DNA from: Alphaproteobacteria bacterium
GTDB lineage: Bacteria; Pseudomonadota; Alphaproteobacteria; Rickettsiales; JABCZZ01
DNA: 41,771 nucleotides
Reading direction: 5' to 3'
Assembly: GCA_013288985.1 (NCBI GenBank)
Contig: JABDAT010000012.1
Span: forward strand, 1-41,771
Shown one piece after another: positions 1-7,933 of the stretch. The position numbers were made by a program, and so were the translations under genes. The notes under the pieces were generated by a model. It was not told the origin of the DNA and did not search any database. It saw only the letters and a list, made by a program, of their open reading frames with translations. The number at the start of each line of letters is the position of its first letter. Position 1 is the stretch's first letter.

Positions 1-593
1 TTACGGACAACCGACCGCATAGACGCATCGTCTGTAATTTTTTGGCGCCATGCTGCATTACTGCGCTCCAGCACGCTATAAATATTATCATTCCCGTAGG
101 CTGGCCCATTTTCAACGGTATTTCCGGGTAGAATACCTACCTCTATGCCAGCAATACCGGCACAAGCGGCACGCCTTATTCGCCATTCATCTTCAGAAAT
201 CTGAACCGTATCGGCGTCTGCCCGGCGCGCGCCTATAAGAGCTAGGTTTAAAATTCTTGCCTGGCGTATTATGTCTTTGTCTGTGGCAGTATATTTGCTA
301 TTTACCACATTCGGCTGCAATTGCTCATACACTGCATAGAGTAATTTCTTTTTATCATCACCCGGAATAGTCGGATCGCCCAGGAAACTCGGTCCGCCTG
401 AGATAATTTCTTCTTCCAAAGCTTCACGAAAAGTCTTTCCTTGTTTTAGCTTTGCTTCCAAAACACCAAGCAAATGATTTATCAGATGGGTTTTGGCAGT
501 TGGAGAAGCCAGTATTTCGTCAGGAGATATTTCGGAGAGTTTTATTTTCAGTGCGCTGCTGATATCCGCTATAACTGGATCGCGTTCGTTCAT
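1..593 (-). CDS. Unrecognised protein, 3' end beyond the window edge
   Basis: An open frame of 197 codons runs leftward off the window edge without a stop. Its ATG overlaps the ilvN stop codon in an ATGA arrangement, so translation is probably coupled to ilvN. The visible part begins MNERDPVIADISSALKIKLS. It is soluble-looking, with no signal peptide or membrane segment, and has a charged helical first half (LEAKLKQGKTFREALEEEI) followed by a mixed region containing ACAGIAGIEVGILPGN. Its codon use looks AT-richer than ilvBN by eye. I recognise no family. The position suggests the tail of the ilvBN transcript, but ilvC would be the usual follower and this does not resemble it. The frame and coupling are seen directly; function is unknown. 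Confidence 0.7.
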   Translation of the reverse strand, partial: MNERDPVIADISSALKIKLSEISPDEILASPTAKTHLINHLLGVLEAKLKQGKTFREALEEEIISGGPSFLGDPTIPGDDKKKLLYAVYEQLQPNVVNSKYTATDKDIIRQARILNLALIGARRADADTVQISEDEWRIRRAACAGIAGIEVGILPGNTVENGPAYGNDNIYSVLERSNAAWRQKITDDASMRSVVR

Positions 594-1132
594 AGCGTTT
601 CCTTCTTCTTATCCCGCGCTATCGCCACCACGCCGGAACGAACGGTTTCCACCAACCCCAATGGGCGCATGCAGTCGATGAACTCATCGACTTCTTCGCT
701 GGTGCCGGTGACTTCAAAAATAAAGCTCTCGGCTGCGGCGTAAACGGTGCGGGCGTGAAAGGCTTCGCTGACTTTGAGGGTTTCCACGCGGGTTCTGCCC
801 GTGCCTTTTACTTTAACCAGCGCCAGTTCGCGCTCGACATGCGCGCCTTCGACGGTCAGGTCATTGACCTTATGCACCGGCACCATACGCTCAAGCAGGC
901 GTTTGATCTGCTCGATGACCATCTCGCTGCCCGACGTCACGATAGTGATGCGCGAGAGGTTTTTGTCATGCTCGACTTCGGCCACGGTTAAGCTTTCAAT
1001 ATTATAGCCGCGCCCGGAAAACAGGCCTATAACGCGCGCAAGCACGCCGAATTCGTTATCCACCAGCACGGCGAGCGTATGGCGCGCTTCGGTGACTTTG
1101 CCTTCGGGAATATCGTATACAATATCGACCAT
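590..1132 (-). CDS. ilvN: Acetolactate synthase, small regulatory subunit
   Basis: This is the regulatory subunit of acetohydroxyacid synthase, the first common enzyme of valine, leucine and isoleucine synthesis. At 180 residues it has the family's usual size. The N-terminal ACT domain (about residues 17-90) is clear: HTLAVLVDNEFGVLARVIGLF followed by GRGYNIESLTVAEVE, the valine-binding, dimer-forming part. The C-terminal domain (about 95-165) carries the family segments ELALVKVKG and FEVTGTSEEVDEFI. It starts 1 nt after the ilvB stop and overlaps the next gene by 4 nt, so the three genes are almost certainly co-transcribed. By family knowledge it stimulates the catalytic subunit and confers valine feedback inhibition. 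Confidence 0.96.
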   Translation of the reverse strand: MVDIVYDIPEGKVTEARHTLAVLVDNEFGVLARVIGLFSGRGYNIESLTVAEVEHDKNLSRITIVTSGSEMVIEQIKRLLERMVPVHKVNDLTVEGAHVERELALVKVKGTGRTRVETLKVSEAFHARTVYAAAESFIFEVTGTSEEVDEFIDCMRPLGLVETVRSGVVAIARDKKKETL

Positions 1133-1133
1133 G

Positions 1134-2933
1134 TTATATCTGGTTCTTGTCTAATTTGCCGTCATTGCGGCCAGCCGGGCTGAGCACGATTTCATTATGG
1201 GCGGCGCCTGCAGGAATCATCGGGTAGACGTTCTCGTTCTGGTCGACCATCATATCGACAATCACCGGGCCTTTATGGGCAAGCATTTCTTTGATGACGC
1301 TATCGACTTCGCTTACTTTGCTGGCGCGCAGGCCTTTGATGCCATGGGCTTCCGCGAGCTTCACGAAATCGGGCAAAGCGTCCATATAGGATTCAGAATA
1401 GCGGTTGCCATGGAACATTTCCTGCCATTGGCGCACCATGCCCATATAGCGGTTGTTGAGGATGAGCACCTTCACCGGCAGGCGGTACTGCTTGATGGTG
1501 GAGAGCTCCTGGATGTTCATGAGGATGGATGCTTCGCCGGTCACGCAGACAACCGGTTTGTCAGGATGGGCGATTTGCACGCCAACGGCGCAGGGCATGC
1601 CGTAGCCCATCGTGCCCAATCCCCCGGAGGTCATCCAGCGGTTGGGGCGGTCAAAAGAGAGATATTGCGCCGCCCACATCTGGTGCTGGCCGACATCGGT
1701 CGTGATGAAAAAATCCTGTTTCTTCAATGCCGCCTGCAGGCGCTCCAGCGCATATTGCGGTTTAATAACGGTTTTGCTGCTTCCGTAGCTGAAGCTTTTC
1801 TTGGCGCGCCAGCCGTCAATCTGCTTCCACCAATCGGCAATCGCCTTTTTATCGAGCTTGGGGTTTTTGGCTTTCCAGGCGGCGATGAGCTGTTTCACCA
1901 CGACACCGGCATCGCCGATAATGGACACGTCGACATGCACGGTTTTGTTGATGGAGGAGGCGTCGATATCGACATGGATTTTTTTGGATTTGGGCGAGAA
2001 GCCGTCAAGCTTGCCGGTGACGCGATCGTCAAATCGCGCGCCGATGCAGATCATCACGTCGCAGTCATGCATCGCCATATTGGCTTCCAGGCTTCCATGC
2101 ATGCCGAGCATTTTAAGGAATTGCGGGTCGGAGCCGGGAAATGAGCCAAGCCCCATGAGTGTATTGGTGATGGGGAAGCCGGTCATGCGCACGAATGCGG
2201 TAAGCGCCTCGCAGGCCATGACGCCCGCGTTTATCACGCCGCCGCCGACATAAAACACCGGGCGCTTGGCGTTTGCCATGAGCTCGATGGCCTTGGCAAT
2301 CTGGCGTTCGTCGCCGGTGCGCTGCGGGTTGTAGGAGGTGCGCTCGAAGCTGGTTTTGCCCTGATAGATGCCGGGCTGGTTAAGGATATTCTTGGGCACG
2401 TCAACCACGACGGGGCCGGGGCGACCGCTGCGGGCGATATGGAAGGCGTCATGCATAATGCGGCCGAGCTTGTTCACGTCGCGCACGAGGTAATTATATT
2501 TGGTGCAGGAGCGGGTGATGCCGGTTGTATCAGCTTCCTGGAAGGCGTCCGAGCCGATGAGATGGGACGGCACCTGGCCGGTGATGCAGACCATGGGGAT
2601 GGAATCCATCAGCGCGTCGGTGAGACCGGTGACGGCATTGGTGGCACCGGGGCCGGAGGTAACGATGACGGCGGCGACCTTGCCGGTGGAGCGGGCATAG
2701 CCTTCAGCGGCGTGGGTAGCGGCCTGTTCATGGCGCACGAGGATGTGGCGGAGCTGGTTTTGCTTGAAAAGCGCGTCGTAAATCGGCAGCACGGCGCCGC
2801 CGGGATAGCCAAACACTGTGTCGATGCCCTGATCAACTATAGCGCGCACTACCATTTCCGCCCCATTTATCGTTTGGGTGGCAGGGTTTGCGTCTATGTC
2901 GGTATTTTTATCGTTTTTAGTGTTGCGCGCCAT
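1134..2933 (-). CDS. ilvB: Acetolactate synthase, large catalytic subunit
   Basis: This thiamin-diphosphate enzyme makes 2-acetolactate from two pyruvates, or acetohydroxybutyrate from pyruvate and 2-oxobutyrate. The 599 residues have the standard three-domain order. The N-terminal PYR domain has FGYPGGAVLPIYDAL and the catalytic glutamate E69 in VRHEQAA. A central FAD/transhydrogenase-like domain follows, then the C-terminal PP domain. One oddity is that the metal-binding motif, normally GDG or GDA in this family, reads G466-E467-A468, with the second half (NN, 493-494) at the expected distance. An Asp-to-Glu change at a Mg2+ ligand is conservative but unusual. There is no obvious Shine-Dalgarno directly upstream of the chosen ATG. 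It is followed by ilvN after 1 nt. I saw no clear attenuator leader in the 155 nt upstream. Confidence 0.95.
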   Translation of the reverse strand: MARNTKNDKNTDIDANPATQTINGAEMVVRAIVDQGIDTVFGYPGGAVLPIYDALFKQNQLRHILVRHEQAATHAAEGYARSTGKVAAVIVTSGPGATNAVTGLTDALMDSIPMVCITGQVPSHLIGSDAFQEADTTGITRSCTKYNYLVRDVNKLGRIMHDAFHIARSGRPGPVVVDVPKNILNQPGIYQGKTSFERTSYNPQRTGDERQIAKAIELMANAKRPVFYVGGGVINAGVMACEALTAFVRMTGFPITNTLMGLGSFPGSDPQFLKMLGMHGSLEANMAMHDCDVMICIGARFDDRVTGKLDGFSPKSKKIHVDIDASSINKTVHVDVSIIGDAGVVVKQLIAAWKAKNPKLDKKAIADWWKQIDGWRAKKSFSYGSSKTVIKPQYALERLQAALKKQDFFITTDVGQHQMWAAQYLSFDRPNRWMTSGGLGTMGYGMPCAVGVQIAHPDKPVVCVTGEASILMNIQELSTIKQYRLPVKVLILNNRYMGMVRQWQEMFHGNRYSESYMDALPDFVKLAEAHGIKGLRASKVSEVDSVIKEMLAHKGPVIVDMMVDQNENVYPMIPAGAAHNEIVLSPAGRNDGKLDKNQI

Positions 2934-3088
2934 AAATTTTTCATCAAAAGGACAGAAAACCTAATGATTCCCGCCCCTTTGGTCAATGGTTTTTGCAGGT
3001 TTTTAGTGATTTTGCTGTTGAAATAGGCCCAATCCGTAGCCAAAAGCTCTTGCTGGACTATCAGTTATAGTAGAAACAATTGTGTAAA

Positions 3089-4651
3089 TTAATCCCCAAC
3101 CTGTATATCAGCTGGTTTAACACCGACTGCCCAACTGGCGTTTTTAACTGTAATTCCGGCAGTTTTTGCAATTGCAGTAACTTTTTCCATTCTAATATCG
3201 TTAGCAATCGGAAAAATAATAGAGTCATTATCAGTATCAATTGTTGCTATACCGCCATTAGGAAGTTTTGCATTCGGTGTTAATCGCAATAATTTGGTAA
3301 TGCTTTCACGAACTGCGTCTATTGTAGTAGAATTTTTACCAGTCATAGTTATCGTACCTACTCTTATATCGCCTTCTCCGTCAGGTTTTGTTTCTCCGCG
3401 TAGCAACACTTTTTCTCTTTCAGCTATGCTTCTTGTCTCAATTTCCGCTCCCTGAAGCAGTTCATTCATTTGAGGGAGCAAGGACGCTCTTTCAGAAGAA
3501 TCTGCTAAATTTTTGGTAACTTTATTTTTCCCAATACTCGCAATTATTGCATCATCCTGAGATGCGGCTTCCAGCCATTCCGGGCTAACATGCGCTCCTT
3601 GAGAAGAAAGAACCACGCGTGCTCCTTGTGTAGCGGTAACGCCTTTTAGGGTGTGTCTTACTGAGGCAGTAACTTCATGAGGCTCACCCCATAAAAGCGC
3701 TGCCGCAAGTTCTCCGTTTCTTTCGCCAGGAGGGAAAAAAGTGGTTCTATCTAGCGCTTTACCAATATTTTCACCTTCCGGGCGGGTTTTAGCTTCAGAT
3801 TTTGATAATATAGTATCCAATTCCGTGCCAATTTTATGTTGGTCAAGAAAATCACCCAAAGGTATTTTTTCGCCATTGGGCAATATAATCTTTATGGATT
3901 TTGAATTAGGATACATATCCGCGCCCGTATGAGCACCAAGTACATGTGCTTCCACCTGGGAAGATATAAGACGGACTCCCTCCACATTATTTCTTCTTAA
4001 GGCAGCATTAATCTCATCTGTTAGATGAACTCTATAGCGTGCTTCATCTAATGTTCCGCCCATGCCCACAGCAACAAATTCGGGGAGATCATCCGTATTG
4101 CCATGCATTTTCTCCCACACGTCTCTGGCGGTTTTTTCAGCAAGTTCTGTCATTTCTTCCAGAGGATTTGCACTGACAAGGATTTTGCTTGTTCTAAGAT
4201 CAAACCCGCTTTCCACAAGAGCAGTGACCATTTGTATGACCATTGGCGCATTCTCATCCACCAGATCGATGCGATCAGGAAAAGAACCGTCCTTTTGTTT
4301 CTTTCTTGGTGCGCCTCCTGCAATGACGGCTAGACTTCCCGTTTTTGCCTGTTCCTTAAATGTTGCGTTTGTATTTATCGTGTTAGGATCCCATGTAACC
4401 AGATTGGGCTCAACATCACCATTCTGATTGGTTCTCTCAAACACGGCAGCAACATCCATACTTTTATAGTTGACTGCCCCGCTTTTAAATTCATTTAAAG
4501 CAGAGTCTAAAGCCTCTCCTTTGCGCCCAAGCAAACACATATGGGCAAAATGACCATTGCTTTCCATTTCCTTAAGAATAGTTCGCACCGTTTCTCTTGG
4601 GATATTGCCGTTGACGGAGAAAACAAGAACATTGGGAATATTATTGGCCAT
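3089..4651 (-). CDS. Divergent, extended malate/lactate dehydrogenase-like protein
   Basis: This 520-residue protein shows the MDH/LDH layout in order. A Rossmann start (VLVFSVNGNIPRETV, 8-22) is followed by an active-site loop with both substrate arginines (APRKK, R116; PDRIDL, R127). Then come SANP (N162), the LDEAR pair (D202, R205, after GMGG) and the catalytic-histidine site LGAHTGADM (H241). A C-terminal RVGTITMTGKN matches the late VGVPVVLGKNG strand. Differences are large. The active-site loop is longer, the glycine-rich loop is degenerate (NGNIPR), and the acidic residue that normally binds NAD ribose is replaced (LLGRKG). About 200 residues beyond the usual length lie mostly after residue 290. 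It looks AT-richer than ilvBN by eye. It has its own Shine-Dalgarno (AGAGGAT) and a 102-nt upstream gap. Substrate and activity are unknown. The superfamily call is my motif reading, not a search result. Confidence 0.65.
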   Translation of the reverse strand: MANNIPNVLVFSVNGNIPRETVRTILKEMESNGHFAHMCLLGRKGEALDSALNEFKSGAVNYKSMDVAAVFERTNQNGDVEPNLVTWDPNTINTNATFKEQAKTGSLAVIAGGAPRKKQKDGSFPDRIDLVDENAPMVIQMVTALVESGFDLRTSKILVSANPLEEMTELAEKTARDVWEKMHGNTDDLPEFVAVGMGGTLDEARYRVHLTDEINAALRRNNVEGVRLISSQVEAHVLGAHTGADMYPNSKSIKIILPNGEKIPLGDFLDQHKIGTELDTILSKSEAKTRPEGENIGKALDRTTFFPPGERNGELAAALLWGEPHEVTASVRHTLKGVTATQGARVVLSSQGAHVSPEWLEAASQDDAIIASIGKNKVTKNLADSSERASLLPQMNELLQGAEIETRSIAEREKVLLRGETKPDGEGDIRVGTITMTGKNSTTIDAVRESITKLLRLTPNAKLPNGGIATIDTDNDSIIFPIANDIRMEKVTAIAKTAGITVKNASWAVGVKPADIQVGD

Positions 4652-4690
4652 AATGTGATCCTCTTCATCGATTGTAGTTCACAACTATGC

Positions 4691-4714
4691 CACAATAATT
4701 AACAAAATATTGTG
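4691..4714. promoter_or_regulatory. Inverted repeat upstream of the MDH-like gene
   Basis: CACAATA and TATTGTG form a 7-bp inverted repeat separated by 10 bp, about 40 nt upstream of the MDH-like start in an AT-rich gap. Further TTGTG-like half-sites lie on both sides. The dyad could be an operator, but in AT-rich DNA it could also be chance. No regulator is encoded next to it. Confidence 0.25.
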
Positions 4715-4753
4715 AAGATTGTGTTAAAAATTGGTAAAGATTGAGAGCAAAAT

Positions 4754-5233
4754 CTAGTGCTTATTAATATAAGCAGCAAACTCCCCCACCAGCGCCTGGT
4801 AAAGCTCGCGCTTGAAGGGGACGATGATGTCGGGCAGGGTTTCGGGCTTCACCCATTTCCACTCGGAAAATTCAGGGTGTTTGGTGGCGATGTTAATGTC
4901 GGTATCAGTGCCGTCAAAGCGCATGGCGTACCATTTCTGCTGCTGGCCGCGGTATTTGCCGCCCCAGATTTTAGGAATGAGCGTTTCCGGCAAGTCATAA
5001 GTATACCAGCCTTTGCTTTCGGCGAGTATGGCGGCTTTTTCGGTGCCGATTTCTTCGCCGAGCTCGCGCATGGCAGAGTCGCGCGGTTTTTCGCCTTCAT
5101 CAATGCCGCCCTGGGGCATCTGCCAGGCTTCCGATGTCATGTCGATGCGTTTGGCGACAAACACGTTTTTGTCTTTGTTTATAAGCATGATGCCTACGCC
5201 CTGGCGGTAGGGCAGTTCGTGATGTTTGCTCAT
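4754..5233 (-). CDS. rppH: RNA pyrophosphohydrolase (Nudix)
   Basis: RppH removes pyrophosphate from the 5' triphosphate of mRNAs, which starts RNase E-dependent decay. The Nudix box is complete at residues 42-64 (GGIDEGEKP through RELGEEIGT), including the REXXEE metal ligands. The upstream YRQGVGIMLIN and the WQMPQGG segment are typical of RppH/IalA proteins. I chose the ATG giving 159 residues (MSKHHELPYR), which has GAGGA 7 nt upstream and overlaps the preceding stop as ATGA. A start 24 codons earlier would add an unrelated, arginine- and glycine-rich stretch lying inside the upstream gene. The position after ctpA and the divergent deacetylase is the normal alphaproteobacterial context. 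Confidence 0.95.
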   Translation of the reverse strand: MSKHHELPYRQGVGIMLINKDKNVFVAKRIDMTSEAWQMPQGGIDEGEKPRDSAMRELGEEIGTEKAAILAESKGWYTYDLPETLIPKIWGGKYRGQQQKWYAMRFDGTDTDINIATKHPEFSEWKWVKPETLPDIIVPFKRELYQALVGEFAAYINKH

Positions 5234-6300
5234 GGGAATGTCCTCAATGCGACGGCAGAAACGGGCGCCAGTTCCACCCCTTGCGCCGCCAGGCTGCCAG
5301 ACCATTCGGCAAGCGCTTCAATAGTGGGCGGGTAGGAATGGGCGATGCCGATGGCGGTGCCCTGCTTCTTTGCCAGTTCCGTCAGATCTTGTAATTGCTT
5401 TTCGATTGCTGAAGTCGAAATTTCAGCATCAATCACGGTATCCACGCCCAGCGCATAAAGCGCATGCGATTTGATGAAATCGGCCAGCCCGGTATTTTTA
5501 GGCGTCTTGAGATAAAGAAATAACACGCCGCGCGCGGTAAGTTCCGTAAGTGCGGGGCGCATGGCGTTTACATTGGCGGTCAGTTTTTCATCCGCCGACC
5601 CCAGCACGCCCACATAGCCCGGAAACCGCGAAAGCACCCAGTGCAAACGCGCAGCCGTCTCGTTGGAACTTAAATCTTCAATCAAACCATAAGGTCCCGG
5701 ATCGGAGAGCGGATATTCTTCTGGCTCCAAAGGAATATCCACCAGTGATTCAAAGCCGGATTCGCGCGCTTTTCTTGTCCAGGCTTTGGCATCGCCTGCA
5801 TAAGGAGAAAATCCAAGCGTAAAATTATGCGGCAGTTTAAGCACATCTTCAGTAAGGGATTTGCTTAAGCCCAAATTGGTAAACACTATCGCTACCAGGG
5901 GCCGCTTCTCTTTTATATCGTAGGGTCGCGCATAATATTTCCAGGGCAGGGTGCCGTCTTTGGCGGCAACAGGCACTAATCCTTTATCCGATTGCTCGGT
6001 GATGCTGGAAAGCGGCGCCGGCGCCAATCCTTCCTTCCCTATGATAGGCGTTGCATCGGCGCTTTCCTCATTTTTAGTATGGCGGGGGTTGCCTTCCACT
6101 TCGCCGCTGCTTATGTGGATGATGATGCGCTGCCCGCTATCGAACGCCTGCTGGGCAAGAATATGGTTCGCAAAAAATATTTTACTCACAAACGAGAGAA
6201 TCAATAACCCGCAGGCAACCGTAGCCAGCGTCCATACGCATACCCCAACAGTGTATTTTTTCAGGTATTGTTTGAAAACAACTTTAACATCCACTGCCAC
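5230..6300 (-). CDS. Divergent polysaccharide deacetylase family protein (YibQ-like)
   Basis: This 356-residue protein has a single N-terminal membrane anchor (about 17-42), a low-complexity periplasmic linker, and a C-terminal domain (about 130-356) of the divergent polysaccharide deacetylase family. Typical segments are VAIVFTNLGLSKSLTEDVL, FTLGFSPYAGDAKAW, LVDIPLEPEEYP, the GYVGVLGS loop, and AIGIAHSYPPTIEALAEW near the end. The NodB-type fold acts on polysaccharide, but the substrate of this branch is not established. It lies 17 nt after ctpA and is coupled by a 4-nt overlap to rppH. In alphaproteobacteria the family sits with envC and ctpA, suggesting a role in peptidoglycan remodelling or division. 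Family membership is firm; the role is inferred. Confidence 0.9.
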   Translation of the reverse strand: MAVDVKVVFKQYLKKYTVGVCVWTLATVACGLLILSFVSKIFFANHILAQQAFDSGQRIIIHISSGEVEGNPRHTKNEESADATPIIGKEGLAPAPLSSITEQSDKGLVPVAAKDGTLPWKYYARPYDIKEKRPLVAIVFTNLGLSKSLTEDVLKLPHNFTLGFSPYAGDAKAWTRKARESGFESLVDIPLEPEEYPLSDPGPYGLIEDLSSNETAARLHWVLSRFPGYVGVLGSADEKLTANVNAMRPALTELTARGVLFLYLKTPKNTGLADFIKSHALYALGVDTVIDAEISTSAIEKQLQDLTELAKKQGTAIGIAHSYPPTIEALAEWSGSLAAQGVELAPVSAVALRTFP

Positions 6301-6317
6301 AGCCTTCTCAAGCTGAA

Positions 6318-7685
6318 TTAATTAAGGGTCTTGTAGATAGACAACGAGCGTAAGAGATCGAGTGCGCGCGACAATTGGAAATCCTCGCTCTCTGAGATAT
6401 CGCCTTCCAGCGTCCGGTCGGTGACATCATCAGGGTTCGCTGTTTTCTTCTTGCCGTCTTTCTTGAGCATTGCGGCGACATCCGATGTTTTGTCTTTATC
6501 TCCCTCACCGTTCTTTAACTCATCTTCACCCTTGAGGCGGCGCGGCAGGCTTGCTTCCAGACGCTGCAGGTTGGATTTCTTTATGGGTTCAATCTTGGCC
6601 TGCTCGACTACGATATCAGGAGAGATGCCTTTGGCCTGGATTGAATGTCCCGAAGGCGTGTAATACCTGGCAGTCGTAAGGCGCATTGCGCCATGACCGG
6701 GCAGCGGGATGATGGTTTGCACCGAACCTTTTCCGAACGATTTGGTGCCCATGATGATGGCGCGCTTGTGATCCTGCAGCGCCCCCGAAACAATCTCCGA
6801 AGCGGAAGCCGATCCGTTATTGATAAGCACTATCACGGGGATATTCTTGAACAACGTTGCCTCGCCGCCATGCGCCATATAACGCTTGGTGTTCTCCGGA
6901 TCGCGTCCGCGCGTGGAAACGATTTCACCTTCTTCAATGAAGGCATCGGAAACGGCGATGGCCTGATCAAGCAGCCCGCCGGGGTTATTGCGCAGATCAA
7001 GCACAATGCCTTTGACCTGGCCGATGGCTTTCTTCTGTTTTTCCCATTCCTGCTTAAGCTCGTCAATGGTCTGTTCATTAAACTGGGTGATACGCAGGTA
7101 AGCGATATCGCCTTCGGTGCGCGAACGGACGGAGCGCACTTTGATGATGGCGCGCGTTATATTGAACTCAAGCGGTTCCTTCTCGCCTTCGCGCAGCACC
7201 GTAATTTTGATTTTGGTATCCGGCGCGCCGCGCATTTTATCGACTGCGTCGGAAAGGCTTAAGCCCATCACCTGCTCGTCATTGATGGCGCTGATATAAT
7301 CTCCCGCATGCACGCCCGCTTTAAAGGCAGGAGTATCGTCAATCGGGGAAACCACTTTGATAAGACCGTTATCCATGGTGACTTCAATGCCAAGGCCGCC
7401 AAATTCGCCTTTGGTCTGCACCTGCATTTCCTTGAAGCTTTTTTCATTTAAGTAGCTCGAATGCGGATCAAGCGAAGACAGCATGCCGTTAATAGCCGCT
7501 TCAATGAGATCGGAATCCTTGACCGGTTCGACATAATCGGTGCGCACGCGCTGGAATACGTCGCTGAACAGATTGAGCATATCATAGATATCTCCCTTTT
7601 CGGCCCAGGTAACGCTTGCAATGCCTGCAAGGGATAAAGTTACAACAGAAAGAGCCAGAAAACGACGCGCAGAGAAACGACGCAT
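6318..7685 (-). CDS. ctpA: C-terminal processing protease (S41 family)
   Basis: This periplasmic serine protease of the CtpA/Prc type has 455 residues from the chosen ATG, which is preceded by AAGGA. It begins with a signal sequence (MRRFSARRFLALSVVTLSLA, cleavage probably after TWA). A PDZ domain (about 85-165) includes FGGLGIEVT and AGDYISAINDEQV. The S41 core contains LDLRNNPGG, the nucleophile serine in NNGSASASEIVSGAL and the general-base lysine in SFGKGSVQ. A charged lysine-rich tail follows. A longer frame starting 23 codons earlier would hide the signal peptide behind an unrelated stretch. It precedes the divergent deacetylase and rppH in the same direction. By family knowledge such proteases trim lipoproteins and peptidoglycan hydrolases; the target here is unknown. 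Confidence 0.95.
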   Translation of the reverse strand: MRRFSARRFLALSVVTLSLAGIASVTWAEKGDIYDMLNLFSDVFQRVRTDYVEPVKDSDLIEAAINGMLSSLDPHSSYLNEKSFKEMQVQTKGEFGGLGIEVTMDNGLIKVVSPIDDTPAFKAGVHAGDYISAINDEQVMGLSLSDAVDKMRGAPDTKIKITVLREGEKEPLEFNITRAIIKVRSVRSRTEGDIAYLRITQFNEQTIDELKQEWEKQKKAIGQVKGIVLDLRNNPGGLLDQAIAVSDAFIEEGEIVSTRGRDPENTKRYMAHGGEATLFKNIPVIVLINNGSASASEIVSGALQDHKRAIIMGTKSFGKGSVQTIIPLPGHGAMRLTTARYYTPSGHSIQAKGISPDIVVEQAKIEPIKKSNLQRLEASLPRRLKGEDELKNGEGDKDKTSDVAAMLKKDGKKKTANPDDVTDRTLEGDISESEDFQLSRALDLLRSLSIYKTLN

Positions 7686-7785
7686 TGGGAATATCCTTGA
7701 GAGTGAAATGAAAAACGCTCCGACTTTCTTATAGGAAAGCCAGCACAAGCACAAGAGGTGGATTTTTTAAATCGTCCCCGCTCAG

Positions 7786-7917
7786 CCTACTGGCTTCGCG
7801 ATGAATCTAACGTCTCTGACGACTAAAGGGCATGGCCTCCTGGCCATGCTTCTTTTTCACTGGTAAGTGTTCCAGTACGCGAGGAGGAGCGGCAGCGGGG
7901 GCAATTCTTTGCCCCCT
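7786..7917 (-). repeat. Dispersed palindromic repeat, copy A (3' of envC)
   Basis: Immediately 3' of the envC stop, a 20-nt hairpin (7897-7916, GGGGGCAA/TTGCCCCC, 4-nt loop) is followed by GCTGCCGCTC and CCTCCTCGCGTACTG when read in the direction of envC. A second hairpin with an 8-bp stem lies at 7830-7849 (GCATGGCC/GGCCATGC). The same first hairpin and the same CCTCCTCGCGTACTG block occur 3' of rsfS (copy B), again just after a stop codon and in the same orientation relative to the gene. Copy A lacks about 30 nt present between the blocks in copy B. No U-run follows the hairpin, so it is not a standard terminator. Confidence 0.75.
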
Positions 7918-7933
7918 AATAATATAATACATC

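Noticed and set aside
1197-2144. Long plus-strand frame (315 codons) opposite ilvB
   Set aside because: It is a mirror of a strongly conserved gene in GC-rich codons; its translation is rich in His, Asp and Gly without any domain.
5234-5305. Longer rppH start
   Set aside because: The 24 extra residues lie in the upstream gene, and the inner ATG has a Shine-Dalgarno and an ATGA overlap.
7897-7916. Hairpin after envC as an intrinsic terminator
   Set aside because: No U-run follows on the envC strand and the sequence is repeated after rsfS, so it is better seen as a repeat element.
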